In this document: positions 23,400-34,536 of the stretch, one piece after another
How the letters are laid out: each line of letters starts with the position of its first letter
Numbering within the stretch: the first letter of the stretch is position 1
NCBI RefSeq assembly: GCF_001704415.2
Contig: NC_030813.1
Coordinates: 17,316,001-17,380,000 of the forward strand
Length of the DNA: 64,000 nucleotides
From: Capra hircus
Lineage: Eukaryota > Chordata > Mammalia > Artiodactyla > Bovidae
Reading direction: 5' to 3'
Notes under the pieces: model-generated
What the model saw: only the letters and a program-made list of their open reading frames with translations
The model's database searches: none
What the model was told of the DNA's origin: nothing
Translations under genes and position numbers: made by a program

Positions 23400-23840
23400 C
23401 TCAAAATAGTTTTACATTTCCACCCATTTTCTCCTCCTTTCCTTCCCAGTACAGAGAAGGCCTCTCTGCTCTCCAAGGCTAATTGCTATACCTGTGACCT
23501 TGATTCTATCCACTTCATCCTCCTCAAGTACCCAAGATAATTGTCAGATGACTTTATTCTTCCCTTTCACCCTCTCCACTGTCCTTCCCCCTCAGCCTAT
23601 AAGCAAGCCGAAATCTCTCTTCCTATCCCCAAAGAGCATTCCCCTGACATATTATCCCCCAAGCTCCTGTCCTTTCTCTTTTCTTCTCGTCACTGCCAAC
23701 TTCTTGAAAGAAACAGACTCACTGATTCCCACTTCCTGACCACCCACTCATATCTTATGCCTTTGCAATCCGGCTTCCAGCCAAGCGGCTCTAATAACAG
23801 TGCTTTAACACAGATCACCGAGGAAAGTACAGGATGCTAG
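23400..23840 (+). mobile_element. L2/CR1-type reverse-transcriptase relic
   Basis: The plus-strand frame 23541-23840 retains the CR1/L2 signature around 'LQSGFQP', followed by a decayed 'ALTQITE', as in L2 RT ('LQSGFRP...ALVKVT'). Upstream 'gctctccaaggctaa' and 'cttgaaagaaacagactcac' follow the same family order. It is a fragment and not functional. Confidence 0.6.
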
Positions 23841-24398
23841 AGGAATCCCTTGAAACCAAGGTTAAAATAGAATAGAGTTAGGCCTATTCAGTGAGATTCT
23901 CACAGGAATTAAACACCACCCAATTCTCATGGTTGTGTATTGTTGATTTAAAAGGAAAAAAATGTTCTTAATTGTTTTTCTGAAAGAGGAAGAAACTTCA
24001 GGATGTAAATTACAAATCACGTGGGCTTTTCCCTCTTCCCTAACATACTCTAATTTTCAGAATGTAATGACAATATTTGGTGTTTTATAGATCCATCTTG
24101 ATTTTATAATCTGTAACTTTTCTGCTTAGTATGAAATGAACCATATTGGGTCTCACGGTTCATACAGTGCTCTTTATTTATAAAGGAGTTCCTAGGAATA
24201 GCAATGAATCAATTTAACTAATTTTTCCACTATTCTGAAGAGAAGAATAAAAAAACTGGGGAAAACATGTCTTTAATGAAGTTGTGTTTATAATCCCCAG
24301 TCCTTGCAGTCAAGGACAATGACATCTCCTTTTAACTATGGCAGAACAAACTTCAATATTAACATCATGTTTTCCTGCATTTTAGGTGGGGGGTTGCT
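23841..24398. other. Low-copy AT-rich sequence
   Basis: No gene or recognised repeat. Confidence 0.4.
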
Positions 24399-24671
24399 GG
24401 AGAAGGCAATGGCACCCCACTCCAGTACTCTTGCCTGGAAAATTCCATGGATGGAGGAGGCTGGTGGGCTGCAGTCCATGGGGTTGTGAAAAGTCAGACA
24501 CGACTGAGCGACTTCACTTTCACTTTTCATTTTCATGCATTGGAGAAGGAAATGGCAACCCACTCTAGCGTTCTTGCCTGGAGAATCCCAGGGACAGGGA
24601 AGCCTGGTGGGCTGCCATCTATGGGGTCATACAGAGTCAGACACGACTGAAGCGACTCAGCAGCAGCAGCA
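24399..24671 (+). mobile_element. BOV-A2 SINE, full length
   Basis: It runs from 'ggagaaggcaatggcacccc' to the (CAG)n tail at 24658-24671. The linker 'cacttttcattttcatgcat' lies at 24520-24539. Confidence 0.96.
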
Positions 24672-24700
24672 GGGGCGGTGGAGGGGGACCCGGGGGGGGG
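24672..24700 (+). repeat. G-run tract, G-quadruplex potential
   Basis: Runs of 4, 5 and 9 G lie within 29 bases immediately after the SINE's CAG tail. The long run can supply two G-tracts. Confidence 0.7.
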
Positions 24701-25982
24701 ACGTTGTTGGTTGTCCACACCTTTACTGTGACTCACTTTCACTGGAATTCTGCTGACAATCTGTTCTAAAGCACTCTTGCCTTGCAAAGAGTTGCGTTAT
24801 TTCTCCCTTGACATATCTCTATTAGTGTCATCAATTAACCCCATGCTTGGTAGTTTCACAAAATAAATGCCTTATAATTAGGATAATGACATTCAATCAT
24901 AGTATAAGAATCAACTGAGCCTTCAGAAAACCGAGGGTGTGGCCTCTCTGCCTGATCTCCCCACTTTCAGATAACTAAGGACATTTCTACTTCTGCCTTT
25001 TGCTTTACATTTCTTGCTATTCAGGGTGATATCTGAGAGTATCAGCAGAGTAATAGTGCTTCTGTTTTCAAAAAACAAAAAAAGTGTTAGATTTTAATTA
25101 TTTTAGAAGCAAGATTGGAGGAAAGTATGATTTTGAGAATGATAAAAATTCTTGATTCCTAGATTTTATTTCTTAGAGTGCTCCTTTTGTGAGCATATTC
25201 TGAAGTAAAAGGAGCTCATCACAATGACTATTCACCATCACACAGTTGAGCAAAAAAGAGTGGAATGCTGTTTGCGAGTACCTAGAAAATGCCAGAGCCA
25301 AGTAGCCGAGATGCATAGAAGTTATCCTTTTTACTGCAAAATCACAAAGGTGGCAAAATGCAGCGAGCCAGGGCTGTCTTTTCGTTCTAATGATCTAAGT
25401 ATCCGGATTAAGAAATTGCCTTTCTCTTATATTTCACCAGGAGTATATCCAGCTAAGAACTTTAAATCTGTTAGCTGTGGAACAACAATGCACCTTTCCA
25501 CGGCTCTTTCCTGACAAATGAAGTAAGAAGCCTAGGGTAAAACTCCTCTACACTGTAATTAAGACTGGAATACATCTTGTTCTTTGTCCAACACTGCTTA
25601 CTTACACAATGTTATTCACACACCAAAGGGAATTCTAGTTACCATGAAAAACAAGCCACAGGGACACTATAGAAATTTCCCACAATTATTTGTTCCAAAG
25701 TAAATACGTTTCCTTTGATTTTGACAAAACCATAAAACACAGAAGTGTATTGTGAGGCTCTGTCTAGCGGTGTGTTTACCAATACCCTGGAGGCTTCACT
25801 CTTTGAAACGCAACAAGATTACATCATGCTGCTTCATCTCTCATCATTTGACACGCATATATATTATACCTAACAATCAGACATCAGCAGCAGACAATAC
25901 ACTAATTCTTGAATCAGGGTTCTGTTTTATACTCCATTTGAAAAGGGTAATCATGACTTAGCTTAAATGAGGCTCTATGCCT
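24701..25982. other. Low-copy sequence, no gene seen
   Basis: AT-rich. The 96-codon plus-strand frame at 25224-25514 is basic and cysteine-containing, but no family is recognised. Confidence 0.4.
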
Positions 25983-26327
25983 CAGTTCAGTTCAGTCACT
26001 CAGTCATGTCCAACTCTTTGCGACCCCATGGACTGCAGCACACCAGGCCTCCCTGTCCATCACCAACTCCCAGAGTTTACTCAAACTCACGTCCATTGAG
26101 TCAGTGATGCCATCCAGCCATCTCATCCTCTGTCGTCCCCTCTCCTCCTGCCTTCAATCTTTCCCAGCCTCAGGGTCTTTTCAAATGAGTTAGCTCTTTG
26201 CATGAGGTGGCCAAAGCATTGGAGTTTCAGCTTCAACATCAGCCCTTCCAATTAATATTCAGGACTGATTTCCTTTAGGATTGATTGGTTGGATCTCCTT
26301 GCAGTCCAAGGGACTCTCAAGAGTCTA
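25983..26327 (-). mobile_element. BovB LINE 3' end, truncated
   Basis: It begins with the reversed tail (CAGTT repeats), then 'cgaccccatggactgcagca', 'catcaccaactcccagagtt' and 'gatctccttgcagtccaagg', and stops at 'ctctcaagagtct'. It is 5'-truncated to about 345 bp. Confidence 0.93.
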
Positions 26328-27244
26328 GATTACAAGTTTCAAAGAGTGAAAGTGTTGACCGAGCCTGGGTCCCTGATACAATAGTGGAAACACAGAGTGT
26401 TCATCTGAAGGCCTTCATGAGTGTTAGTTCATGTATAGCACAGGAATGAACAACAAATTATACAGAGATTTCTAAATTCTACCACCATTCCTCTCCGCCA
26501 TAGTTAACAATAACGTCGTTTTCACTGAACTTTCTTCTCTCTTGCAATCAAACAGGCCTGTCTTCCAAATATTTAAGCCTCTATGATTCTACTCTCCACA
26601 ACCAGAGAGTCACTTCAAGGGAGCACTTTGTTTTCAATTTAGATGACAAATTCCCTCTTCTCTCTCCATCTATTTTACTAGATTAAGGGTATACTGGGAT
26701 TATAAAAGAATCATACATGCTCACACACCACACAAGGAAAAAACTTCAGTACTTTATAGTTTCTCTTTGTGTTTATCCTTTTATTTATTCATTGACTCTG
26801 TGGATGTTGGACATCTAAAATACGCTAGACATTAACTTTCTGAGGAATAATACAGGAGGATCTCGTACTTCTATGACCTCCTTCATTCTGGTTTGTTCAC
26901 GACCATTCACATCCATTCCCACGGCTATACCTTAGCTTTATCACCACGTGGAACTGGGTCGCCCTGAACCCATAAACACAGACTGCATCTTCTGATCTAT
27001 GTCCGTCTGCTATTCCTTTACTTTTTAAAAATCTGTTCTTTGATATTACTGACACCTTCAGTTCCGCACCACTTAGAGGTCTGAAAGCACATCTGGACTC
27101 AGATACTAGCTTACCTGGGGCCCGCAGTTACAGCACAGAGGCCAGTACCCTTGCTTCTAGTCTCCTTTGCCCTTTCGTGATCTTGACCATGACCATCCCC
27201 AGCTCAGTTCAATCCAACCGGACCCACAGAAGGATCAGTGGAAT
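26328..27244. other. Low-copy sequence, weak L2/MIR trace
   Basis: A weak 'tttatttattcattga...' trace of an L2/MIR 3' end lies at 26775-26845. Otherwise nothing is recognised. Confidence 0.4.
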
Positions 27245-27485
27245 GATGCGGCCCCGGACAAGGTTCTGGGCTTTGGAGTCAGCCTGCAGTTTGCATTTGC
27301 TTCTGCCAATTGTCAGCTGTGTGGCTTTATTAAGCATTTAACCTCTACAATCCCCGGTTTCTCTATCCATATGATGTAAATAATGATTCCTACATCACAG
27401 GCCTTATTATAAGGACTAGAGAACAGGCATCTTAACCACGTAGCATAGCCTTCTTCTGGCACATAGAAGGCATGAATAAATAGAA
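27245..27485 (+). mobile_element. MIR SINE, nearly full length
   Basis: MIR order from 'tctgggctttggagtcagcc', 'tcagctgtgtggctttatta', 'ggtttctctatccatatgat' to 'ctggcacatagaaggcatga'. Confidence 0.8.
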
Positions 27486-27844
27486 ATGTTTGTCTGTTTC
27501 TAGTTCAGTTCTGCTAAGTCTTTCTGGAGAAAATTGCATATTCATGTTGCTGGGCTCCATTATAAATTTATGAGCTCCATCCTTCGCTTGCCCCTCAAGG
27601 GTTTCTCATCTACTCCATTTCCGTTCTCCATAACAGCTGTTCCAATCCTTTATGCCTTTCCTCAAGGGTCCTGCCAGATTCCTGCCTCCCCTGCTCTCAG
27701 CAGGTGGCTTAACTTCCTCTTCTGCTGAGAAAGCAGGTGCCTGTGAGCACGTACCACTTCCGCTTCTGTCCTGATCTCTCTGATCAGCTCTATCATCATG
27801 CCTCCTCTCCCACTTCACTCCAATCTCAGGAAAAGAAGTATCCC
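27486..27844. other. Pyrimidine-rich low-copy sequence
   Basis: CT-rich on the plus strand. It may be old LINE-derived, but no family is assigned. Confidence 0.35.
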
Positions 27845-28340
27845 TGCTCACTTGAAAATTAATGAAATGACCCAGAAAGTATTTGTTGAATGTTGATTGA
27901 TGGACCGACCATATGTCAGAGCCTGGGCTGGCTGCCAACCTGGTCTCAAGCAGCTCTAGCCTCATAGAGAAGTCAGATCAGAGCACAAACAAGAAACAAA
28001 CAACAGGATTCATGCCATGATAAATGCAAAGACAGGTACTAGCCAGGGCTTGCAAGGTCAGCTAGGCCAGCTTCCCATAGCCGGCTGCATCTGAACCGAA
28101 GACTGAAAAAGAAATAGTAGTAGCCAGGTTAGAGGGAAGGGGAGAGTGCTTACAGACAAAGAAAGCAGGCTGTGCAAATCATGGAAACATGGAAGACCCG
28201 GGTGCTGGGCCCAGATTTCATTACAGACATAGGGAACCTGGAGCACATAGCTGTTGGAAACAACCACTGGGCCAGACACTCAGTTTGTGTCACCAAGTGG
28301 ACGGGAATGAAGAAGCCAGACAGACCCTCCTGACTTGCTC
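27845..28340 (-). mobile_element. L2 LINE 3' region, antisense
   Basis: Reverse L2 order: 'gtatttgttgaatgttgatt', 'gtcagagcctgggctggctg', then 'ctgaaccgaagactgaaaaa' and 'gcaggctgtgcaaatcatgg'. Confidence 0.55.
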
Positions 28341-28578
28341 CAAATCCAGGTATCTAGTATTAGAGAGGACGATTAGGAAAACTTCCAGTTTCTTCACATC
28401 ACTTCTGTCCTGGAAATGGAACGTCTCATATGACTGAGATGAGACACATAGATTATGACCACAGGCCTTAAGAAATATGGCTATGGTGCCTGAACCATTT
28501 TCTGTCTGCATTGAAGGAAACTGTAGTTAGAAACACTTTTGTTTAAAAATTCTATTTGCTTCCTTTTTCAGCATGTGC
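28341..28578. other. Low-copy spacer
   Basis: Nothing recognised. Confidence 0.4.
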
Positions 28579-28800
28579 TCTGTGCTGTGTGCTGTGCTTG
28601 GTCACTCAGTCAAGTCCGACTCTGTGAGACCCCATGGACTGCAGCCCGCCAGGCTCCTCTGCCCATGGGGATTCTTCAAGCAAGAATGCTGGAGTGGGCT
28701 GCCATGTCCTCCTCCAGGGGATCTTCCCAACTCAGGGATCGAACCCAGCTCTCCTGCATTGCAGGCAGATTCTTTACCATGTGAGCCACCAGGGAAGCCC
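28579..28800 (-). mobile_element. Bov-tA SINE, full length
   Basis: The reversed body 'ggtcactcagtcaagtccga' is followed by the head with reversed B-box 'gggatcgaaccca' and the end 'ccaccagggaagccc'. It is head-to-head with the next copy. Confidence 0.95.
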
Positions 28801-28827
28801 TTCAATACATGTACCTCCATAAACAGA

Positions 28828-29047
28828 TAAATAGGAACTTCCCTCATAGTTCAGCTGGTCAAGAATCTGCCTGCAATGCAGGAGACCCAGGTTCAATTCC
28901 TGAGTTGGGACGATCCCCTGAAGAAGGAAAAGGCAACCCACTCCAGTATTCTTGCCTGGAGAATCCCATGGGCAGAGGAGTCTGGCAGGTTACAGTCCAC
29001 AGGGTCGCAAGAGTTGGACACGACTTAGCGACTAAACCACCAAACCA
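28828..29047 (+). mobile_element. Bov-tA SINE with target-site duplication
   Basis: The head 'gaacttccctcatagttcag' has B-box 'ggttcaattcc'. The body ends 'cacgacttagcgactaaacc'. CCATAAACAGA is present at 28817-28827 and again at 29048-29058, a perfect 11-bp duplication. Confidence 0.95.
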
Positions 29048-29159
29048 CCATAAACAGACTACAGAGAAGCTTCTCTTTTTGTACCCCAAATGAGGCAAAG
29101 AGAAGTTAGTAATAAGTAGCTTTCAAAATATGGGCTTACATTTTTCTTTCTACAAAGTA

Positions 29160-29570
29160 TTTTTAAAAGATTGAAAATGCCTAGAAGAAAACACAAGCAA
29201 TAAGTTCCTTGCCATTAGTCTGGGCAATGAATTTTTTAGATTTGACACCAAAAGCAAAGGCAACAGAAGCAATAATAAACAACTGGGACTACATCAAACT
29301 AATGTACAACCAAGGAAACCATTAACAAAATGAAAAGGCAACCTACCGAATGGGAGAAAATATTTGCATATCATATATCAGATAAAGGGGTAATATTCAA
29401 AATATATTAAGAGCTCATACAACTCAAAATCAAAACCATGAACAATACAGCTTAAAAAATAAGCAGATAATCTGAATAGACATTTTTCCAAAGAAGATAT
29501 ACAGATGGTCAACAAGCACATGAAAAGATGATTAAAATCACTAATAATCAGAGAAATGGAAATCATCTCT
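29160..29570 (+). mobile_element. L1 LINE fragment, ORF2 3' region
   Basis: Follows L1 ORF2: 'caactgggactacatcaaac', 'gcaacctaccgaatgggaga', 'gacatttttccaaagaagat', 'gatggtcaacaagcacatga'. Frames are broken. Confidence 0.88.
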
Positions 29571-29582
29571 CTGATTGGCCTT

Positions 29583-29632
29583 GGAGGTTACAGTCCATAG
29601 GGTCACGAAGAGTCAGACACGAGTTAAGTGAC
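29583..29632 (+). mobile_element. Bov-tA 3' end scrap
   Basis: 'ggttacagtccatagggtca' to 'gttaagtgactaa'. It is a severe 5' truncation. Confidence 0.75.
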
Positions 29633-30084
29633 TAATACTCTCGCTGTATGTGGGATTCTGGGGCCATGGTCCTTTTTCCTTTAGAATACACTGTTTGCTT
29701 ATGAATTGAAAATTTTCAAGGTAAGAAGTATGAAGTAAGAACTTTTTCCAAAAGAAAGCATTAATGTCTGTCCTAAGGATTTCATGATTTCATAAAACTG
29801 ATCTAAGAAATAATTTATATTCTACTAGAAAAACAATGGCTAATTTTTATAAAGGTATAATCATTAGCTTTTTTTTTTTTTAACTGAGAAGGAAAACAGC
29901 AAATGTGATTAACCTCCATGATTAGGAAAATTAGTTTATGCAGAATAAATTATTTTCAAATGACAGTGGTTTTGGGGAAAGTATATAAAATTAAGTACTG
30001 CAAAATAAGTTCCTCAAGAGTCCTGGAGAGTCCCTGGAGTTGGGAAGGAATTCTGGGTTCAATCATATAACATACAGCAACGGA
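29633..30084. other. AT-rich low-copy sequence
   Basis: A 12-T run lies near 29870. Nothing else is recognised. Confidence 0.4.
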
Positions 30085-30240
30085 AGAGGATGTGCCAGGC
30101 ACTTAACCTACACTGTTTTCTTCAGAACAGGTTCTCAGAGAATTAAACACTTACTTGAGATCCCAACACGAGTAAATAATTGGCAGAGCTCAAATTTGAA
30201 CCCAACTGTATGCCTCTAGCACACATCCCCTTTGCAGTCC
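30085..30240 (-). mobile_element. MIR SINE fragment
   Basis: Reverse MIR: 'gatgtgccaggcacttaacc', 'ttggcagagctcaaatttga', 'acccaactgtatgcctctag'. Confidence 0.7.
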
Positions 30241-30979
30241 ACCACGTCACCGGGAGTGTCTATGTGTTCATGGCACTAGGCTAGGTGCTTCAACAGATGG
30301 AAGGGTGAACATCCCTACCTGCATGTTGTTAGCTGACAGACCCTATTTAATGCACTTAGCTGAAAAAAAGAATGAAAGAAAACTAGCATTTCTCTTCCTG
30401 TCAGTAAAAATTAAACCATGAATCTGTGATTCAGAAGAAAAATGTCCTTATCCAGGTGTATTTTTATACATTAGCATTTAGGGCAAATTGCCCAGAAATC
30501 CAATACCAATTTACCCTTAGGATCTCAGCCCACAGTTACTGTTGGAATTTTTGGCAAGTAGATTTCCCTGAGGGTAATAGTCAAATTAAGAAGCCTTCTT
30601 AAAGAAAAGGTGTGAGAGTCTTAGGCAACAGTTCAAAGCTTGGTGTTCAAAGGTGGGGAGGGGTACTTAGCCAGGGGGTGCTCCAGTGGGTAAACGAGGT
30701 GAGAGAGTGCCTGTTTCCTTACCCCGAACCTCTGCTTAATGGAGCGGTGATAGACTTGGTACACAGTGGTGATAATCTTCACTGTGCACTCAAAATAACA
30801 GTGAACCATAATTTAAATTCTAATTTCAAAGTTATTACAGCAGATTTGGGAGGTGAACATTTCCGGGGTCAAACTTGAACTCTTTGCAACTATAAAATGC
30901 CAGTGTGAGTTTAGCAGCCCAGAAAAGCACTTCCCACACCTATAATACGGTTAACCAAGAAAATAACAATAATAACAAT
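30241..30979. other. Low-copy sequence, no gene seen
   Basis: An 88-codon plus frame at 30612 shows no recognised domain. Confidence 0.4.
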
Positions 30980-31195
30980 AGTTACGTTTTTGATCACTTA
31001 CTATGTGAAATGTATGCTTCTTAAGATTTTACCATTCAGTGAATCCTCATAATAACTCTATGTTTGCATACCTATTTTATAGATGAGAAAACTGAGATCC
31101 AGTGAGATTAAGTGATTTGCCAAAGATTATAAAGCTGGTAACTAGCAGATCCAAGATTTGAACCTACACAGACTGGACCCTGACCAAGCATTACT
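30980..31195 (-). mobile_element. MIR SINE, nearly full length
   Basis: Reverse MIR: 'gatcacttactatgtgaaat', 'attttatagatgagaaaact', 'agtgatttgccaaagattat', 'ccaagatttgaacctacaca'. Confidence 0.85.
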
Positions 31196-31458
31196 GACCA
31201 CTGCCATTTACAAGTTTCCATGTGGTCACATATGACCTTTAATGAAAATTTTCGTATTACTTGGATTAATATTGCTTGGGCTGAGTGTGAGTTTAGCTGA
31301 GGAAATTGACTTGCTTTTAGACGAACTCCTACAAAGTTTAAGCAGTATCTTCTGTAGACCCCAAAGGAATCTATAAGAAGAAATGTCAAGGGAATTTAAA
31401 CATCAAGATGGAATGAGGTGGAAATCAGTAGGACAATATTAAGGGAAAGCTACTACTG

Positions 31459-31516
31459 AATCCTGGCATGCTGCAGTCCGTGGTGTCGCAGAGTCGGACA
31501 TGACTGAGCGACGGAA
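31459..31516 (+). mobile_element. Bov-tA 3' end fragment
   Basis: 'catgctgcagtccgtggtgt' to 'gactgagcgacggaac'. Only the last 58 bases of the element are present. Confidence 0.8.
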
Positions 31517-31674
31517 CAACCACCACCACTGAATGGGCAGGTCCCTGCTCATCCCCAAAACAGTTTGCAGTAATAGGATTAAGTCATGCCCCACTACCTC
31601 GTAAGCCGAAGGTATTAAATCTGCTCACTGCTCTGATCAGAACTGATCTAAGAGTTGGGTATGGCTGGGCTGGG

Positions 31675-31886
31675 TTTCCCAGGTGGCTCAGCGGTAAAGA
31701 ATTTGCCTGCCAGAGCAGGAGGCGCAGGAGATAAGGGTTCCATCCCTGGGTTGGGAAGATCCCCTGGAGGAGGAAATGGCAACCCACTCCAATATTCCTG
31801 CCTGGGAAATTTCATGGACAGAAGAGTCTGGAGGGCTACTGTCAATGGGGCACAAAGAGTCAGTCACGACTTGGCAACTAAGCAGG
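31675..31886 (+). mobile_element. Bov-tA SINE (long-head subtype)
   Basis: The head 'gtttcccaggtggctcagcg' is followed by an extra AGATAAG segment before the B-box 'gggttccatccc', a variant also present at 60.4 kb. The body ends 'cacgacttggcaactaagca'. Confidence 0.94.
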
Positions 31887-32929
31887 CACACGTTCATGGC
31901 TCGGCCTCTGAATGCAAAGGCATTGTGGGTAAGAGGCTGAAAACACAGAGACTGGAAACTGGACTAAACATAACAATTTCCAGGTCCATGCCCAATTCCA
32001 AACTCGGGAAAATATCTACTTCCCAATTTGAATTACATTTCTACTGTCAAGATACCTGACCCACCTTAGTGATGTGGGAAACCCCCTTCCTTTACACATT
32101 ACATACAATGTAATGTGATGTATGATGTTCAATACAAGTGTGTTGACTGATGTCAAGTGGAAGATAAAGGATCACCCTTCATCTTCTGACTGTCCCCCAG
32201 TGATCCTCTTGGAGAATCACTTCCTCCATTTCGCCAGTGAGCACCTCCCCAGAACAGGACACCTACTCTAGACAGCCTGCAGCTGGATTGGTTAGGAGCT
32301 GGCTACATGTGCTCCAGCTGGCCCCACCAGCTTGACCAGTGAGACGCAGGGTGAGGCAAACCAAGGAATCAACAATCCTGTGCAAGACAGCCAAGCTGGC
32401 TTCTTTATTAGGCCCACGAAAGACTAAAACTTCTCTTCAGCAAAGTGGAACCAACCAGAGATAAGAACCTCAGGGATGGGTTTTCCCGGTTGTCTTTTTA
32501 ACTTTATAGGGCAGAGTGTTTTAGTTGTTTGCATCTTCCCACATTCAAAGTCTTCCATCAGGATGTCTTTGGCTATCAGGGAAAACATTAGCAGCAGGAA
32601 GGGGAGATGGCCACCTTTTATTTCTATCAACTTCAGAGGCATTGCTTTTTTGCCAAACTGCCTACCCCACATGAAAGGATTCTCTTTCTTCTGGTTTTGA
32701 TGTGGTTATCTGGCAAGATAGATGTGACTTTTCTTAGCATTTCCCTTTCTCCAGCCAAAGCACAGACTGTTTGGACACATGGTCTCATTTCTATAATTCT
32801 TTAACCTACAGGAGACCTGTGCGCTAGGGTTGATGTCAGGTCTGATGGGGTCCTTCCTGGAACAGCTGAAGAATCGGGGATCATTTCCTCATAGGCCACG
32901 TGTCCAGACAAAGACATAAGCTCCATGAG
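31887..32929. other. Low-copy sequence, no gene seen
   Basis: A short ACAT/ATGT-rich patch lies at 32095-32130. No gene or family is recognised. Confidence 0.4.
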
Positions 32930-33020
32930 ATGAGGGTCTGCTCATTGGTCTTACATGCCCTATGTTCCCAGCACTGGTCATAACGCCTGGTACATAACAG
33001 GTATTCTGAGTATCTAATAC
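32930..33020 (+). mobile_element. L2 3' end fragment
   Basis: 'gatgagggtctgctcattgg', 'cagcactggtcataacgcct' and 'ggtacataacaggtattctg' match the L2 terminal region. Confidence 0.55.
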
Positions 33021-33083
33021 TGTAGATTACAACATCTTTCCCCAAACTTTCTCATGGGACACTAGACCCAAAGGATGCTCAGC

Positions 33084-33103
33084 AAAAAAAAAAAAAAAAA
33101 AAA
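33084..33103 (+). repeat. (A)20 run
   Basis: An uninterrupted 20-A run with no recognised element upstream. Confidence 0.95.
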
Positions 33104-33135
33104 GTCTATTTTTTGGATAAAGTGAGCTTCATAAG

Positions 33136-33350
33136 GGGCTTCCCTGGTGGCTCAGCAGTAAAGAAACTGCCTGCCAATGCAGGAGATGTGGGTTTGGATC
33201 CCGGAGTCAGGAAGATTACCTGGAGAAGGAAATGGCAGCCCACTCCAGTATTCTTGCCTGGGAAATCCCATGGGCAGAGGAATCTGGTGGGCTACAGTCC
33301 ATGGGCCTGCAAAGGATTGGACACGACTTAGTGACTAAACAACAACAACA
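33136..33350 (+). mobile_element. Bov-tA SINE, full length
   Basis: Head 'gggcttccctggtggctcag', B-box variant 'gggtttggatcccgg', and a body ending 'gacttagtgactaaacaaca' with an ACA-rich tail. Confidence 0.96.
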
Positions 33351-33883
33351 CAATCTTGATAAAGTCTGCATATCTGAGCCCCTTTCAAAAATCCCCATTC
33401 AAGTTAACCTACTTAGGAGGCTTTTCAGGTTTTTTGTAAAGAAATACAGATTCACCCTCTGCTGTTTCCAACAGTCCTTCAAGTGACTATTCTAGACTTT
33501 CCCCTGAAATCATTAATATACAAGCCTGATGAACTGTAATTTTCAAATCATCCTGAGTGCAAATAGGGATAACAAGCTCCCTTCTGCCCTTCCTATGGTG
33601 TATTTCCATGCCTACGCACAACCAGGTGGATTTATTTCTGGAGAATGATTGCCTTCAATTTAATCAATTTTTCATAGCTTAATAGTATCTCAGGGCATTT
33701 ACTTTGCATTTAAGATGAAGACCACAGATTTGTATATATTATGGAAATAGACTATAGTTCCCATTTTGATAAGGAATGTGAAAGCCCAGCCTAGTCACCA
33801 GCACTGCTATGAGGGAGAGATGGAATGTGTCCATACATTGACATGGATGGTCTTTACCTAAGTATAAGGAGGACTTTCATTTT
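33351..33883. other. Low-copy sequence, no gene seen
   Basis: Nothing recognised. Confidence 0.4.
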
Positions 33884-34101
33884 CATGCATGCATGCTAAG
33901 TCATTTCAGTCATGTCAAACTCTTTGCGTCCCATGAATTGTAACCCACCAATCTCTACTTCCCATGGGATTCTCCAGGCCAGAATACTGGAGTAGGTTAC
34001 CATTTACTCTCCAGGGCCTCTTTCTGACCCAGGGATTGAACCCATGTTTCTTACATCTCCTGAACTGGCGGGCGGGTTCTTAACCGCTAGTGCCACCTGA
34101 T
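33884..34101 (-). mobile_element. Bov-tA SINE, diverged
   Basis: It starts with GCATGCATGC, then 'cattccagtcatg'-type Bov-A text, the reversed B-box 'gggattgaaccca', and the head end 'ctagtgccacctgatag'. Confidence 0.9.
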
Positions 34102-34149
34102 AGATGTTTAAAACCCCAAAATGTTTTAAACATCTCAGTGATTCCAGAC

Positions 34150-34285
34150 CCAAGAATTTATCCTCAGGATATGTGTAAAGTTATAAGATTTCTTATCAAC
34201 TGTGAAAAATTAGAAGCCATCTAAATGTCCAACAGTAAGATCTTAATAAACTACAGTACATGATATACGACAGAATAAAGTTAAA
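34150..34285 (+). mobile_element. L1M 3' fragment
   Basis: 'ccaagaatttatcctcagga', 'tagaagccatctaaatgtcc', 'cttaataaactacagtacat' are typical of old L1 3' ends. Confidence 0.7.
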
Positions 34286-34289
34286 AGCC

Positions 34290-34500
34290 ATCATTTATTG
34301 AATGGTCTGCCGGACACTGTTCTGTAAGGGTTTCATATGTGTTAACTCAATCCTCACAACAAACCTATAAGGCAATTCTATCTCCCTCTTTTTACAGATG
34401 AGCACACCAAGGCTCAGAGTAGCAGAGTAAACTGCACGGGCTGCGTGGGGTGGAACAAGGATTCCAGCCTGGGGAGCCTGGCTCCAGGGCCCATGGCCTG
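34290..34500 (-). mobile_element. MIR SINE
   Basis: Reverse MIR: 'tcatttattgaatggtctgc', 'gtgttaactcaatcctcaca', 'tttttacagatgagcacacc', then a diverged head ('gagcctggctccagggccca'). Confidence 0.8.
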
Positions 34501-34536
34501 CATCTGCACTGGACCTCACTTTCGAGAAGGTTGCAC

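Noticed and set aside
25224..25514. 96-codon plus-strand frame in SINE-free DNA
   Set aside because: No domain, signal peptide or splice context. The length is unremarkable for chance.
28740..28800. tRNA-like heads of Bov-tA and CHR SINEs as possible tRNA genes
   Set aside because: They keep A/B-box words but lack a full cloverleaf with acceptor pairing and are fused to SINE bodies.
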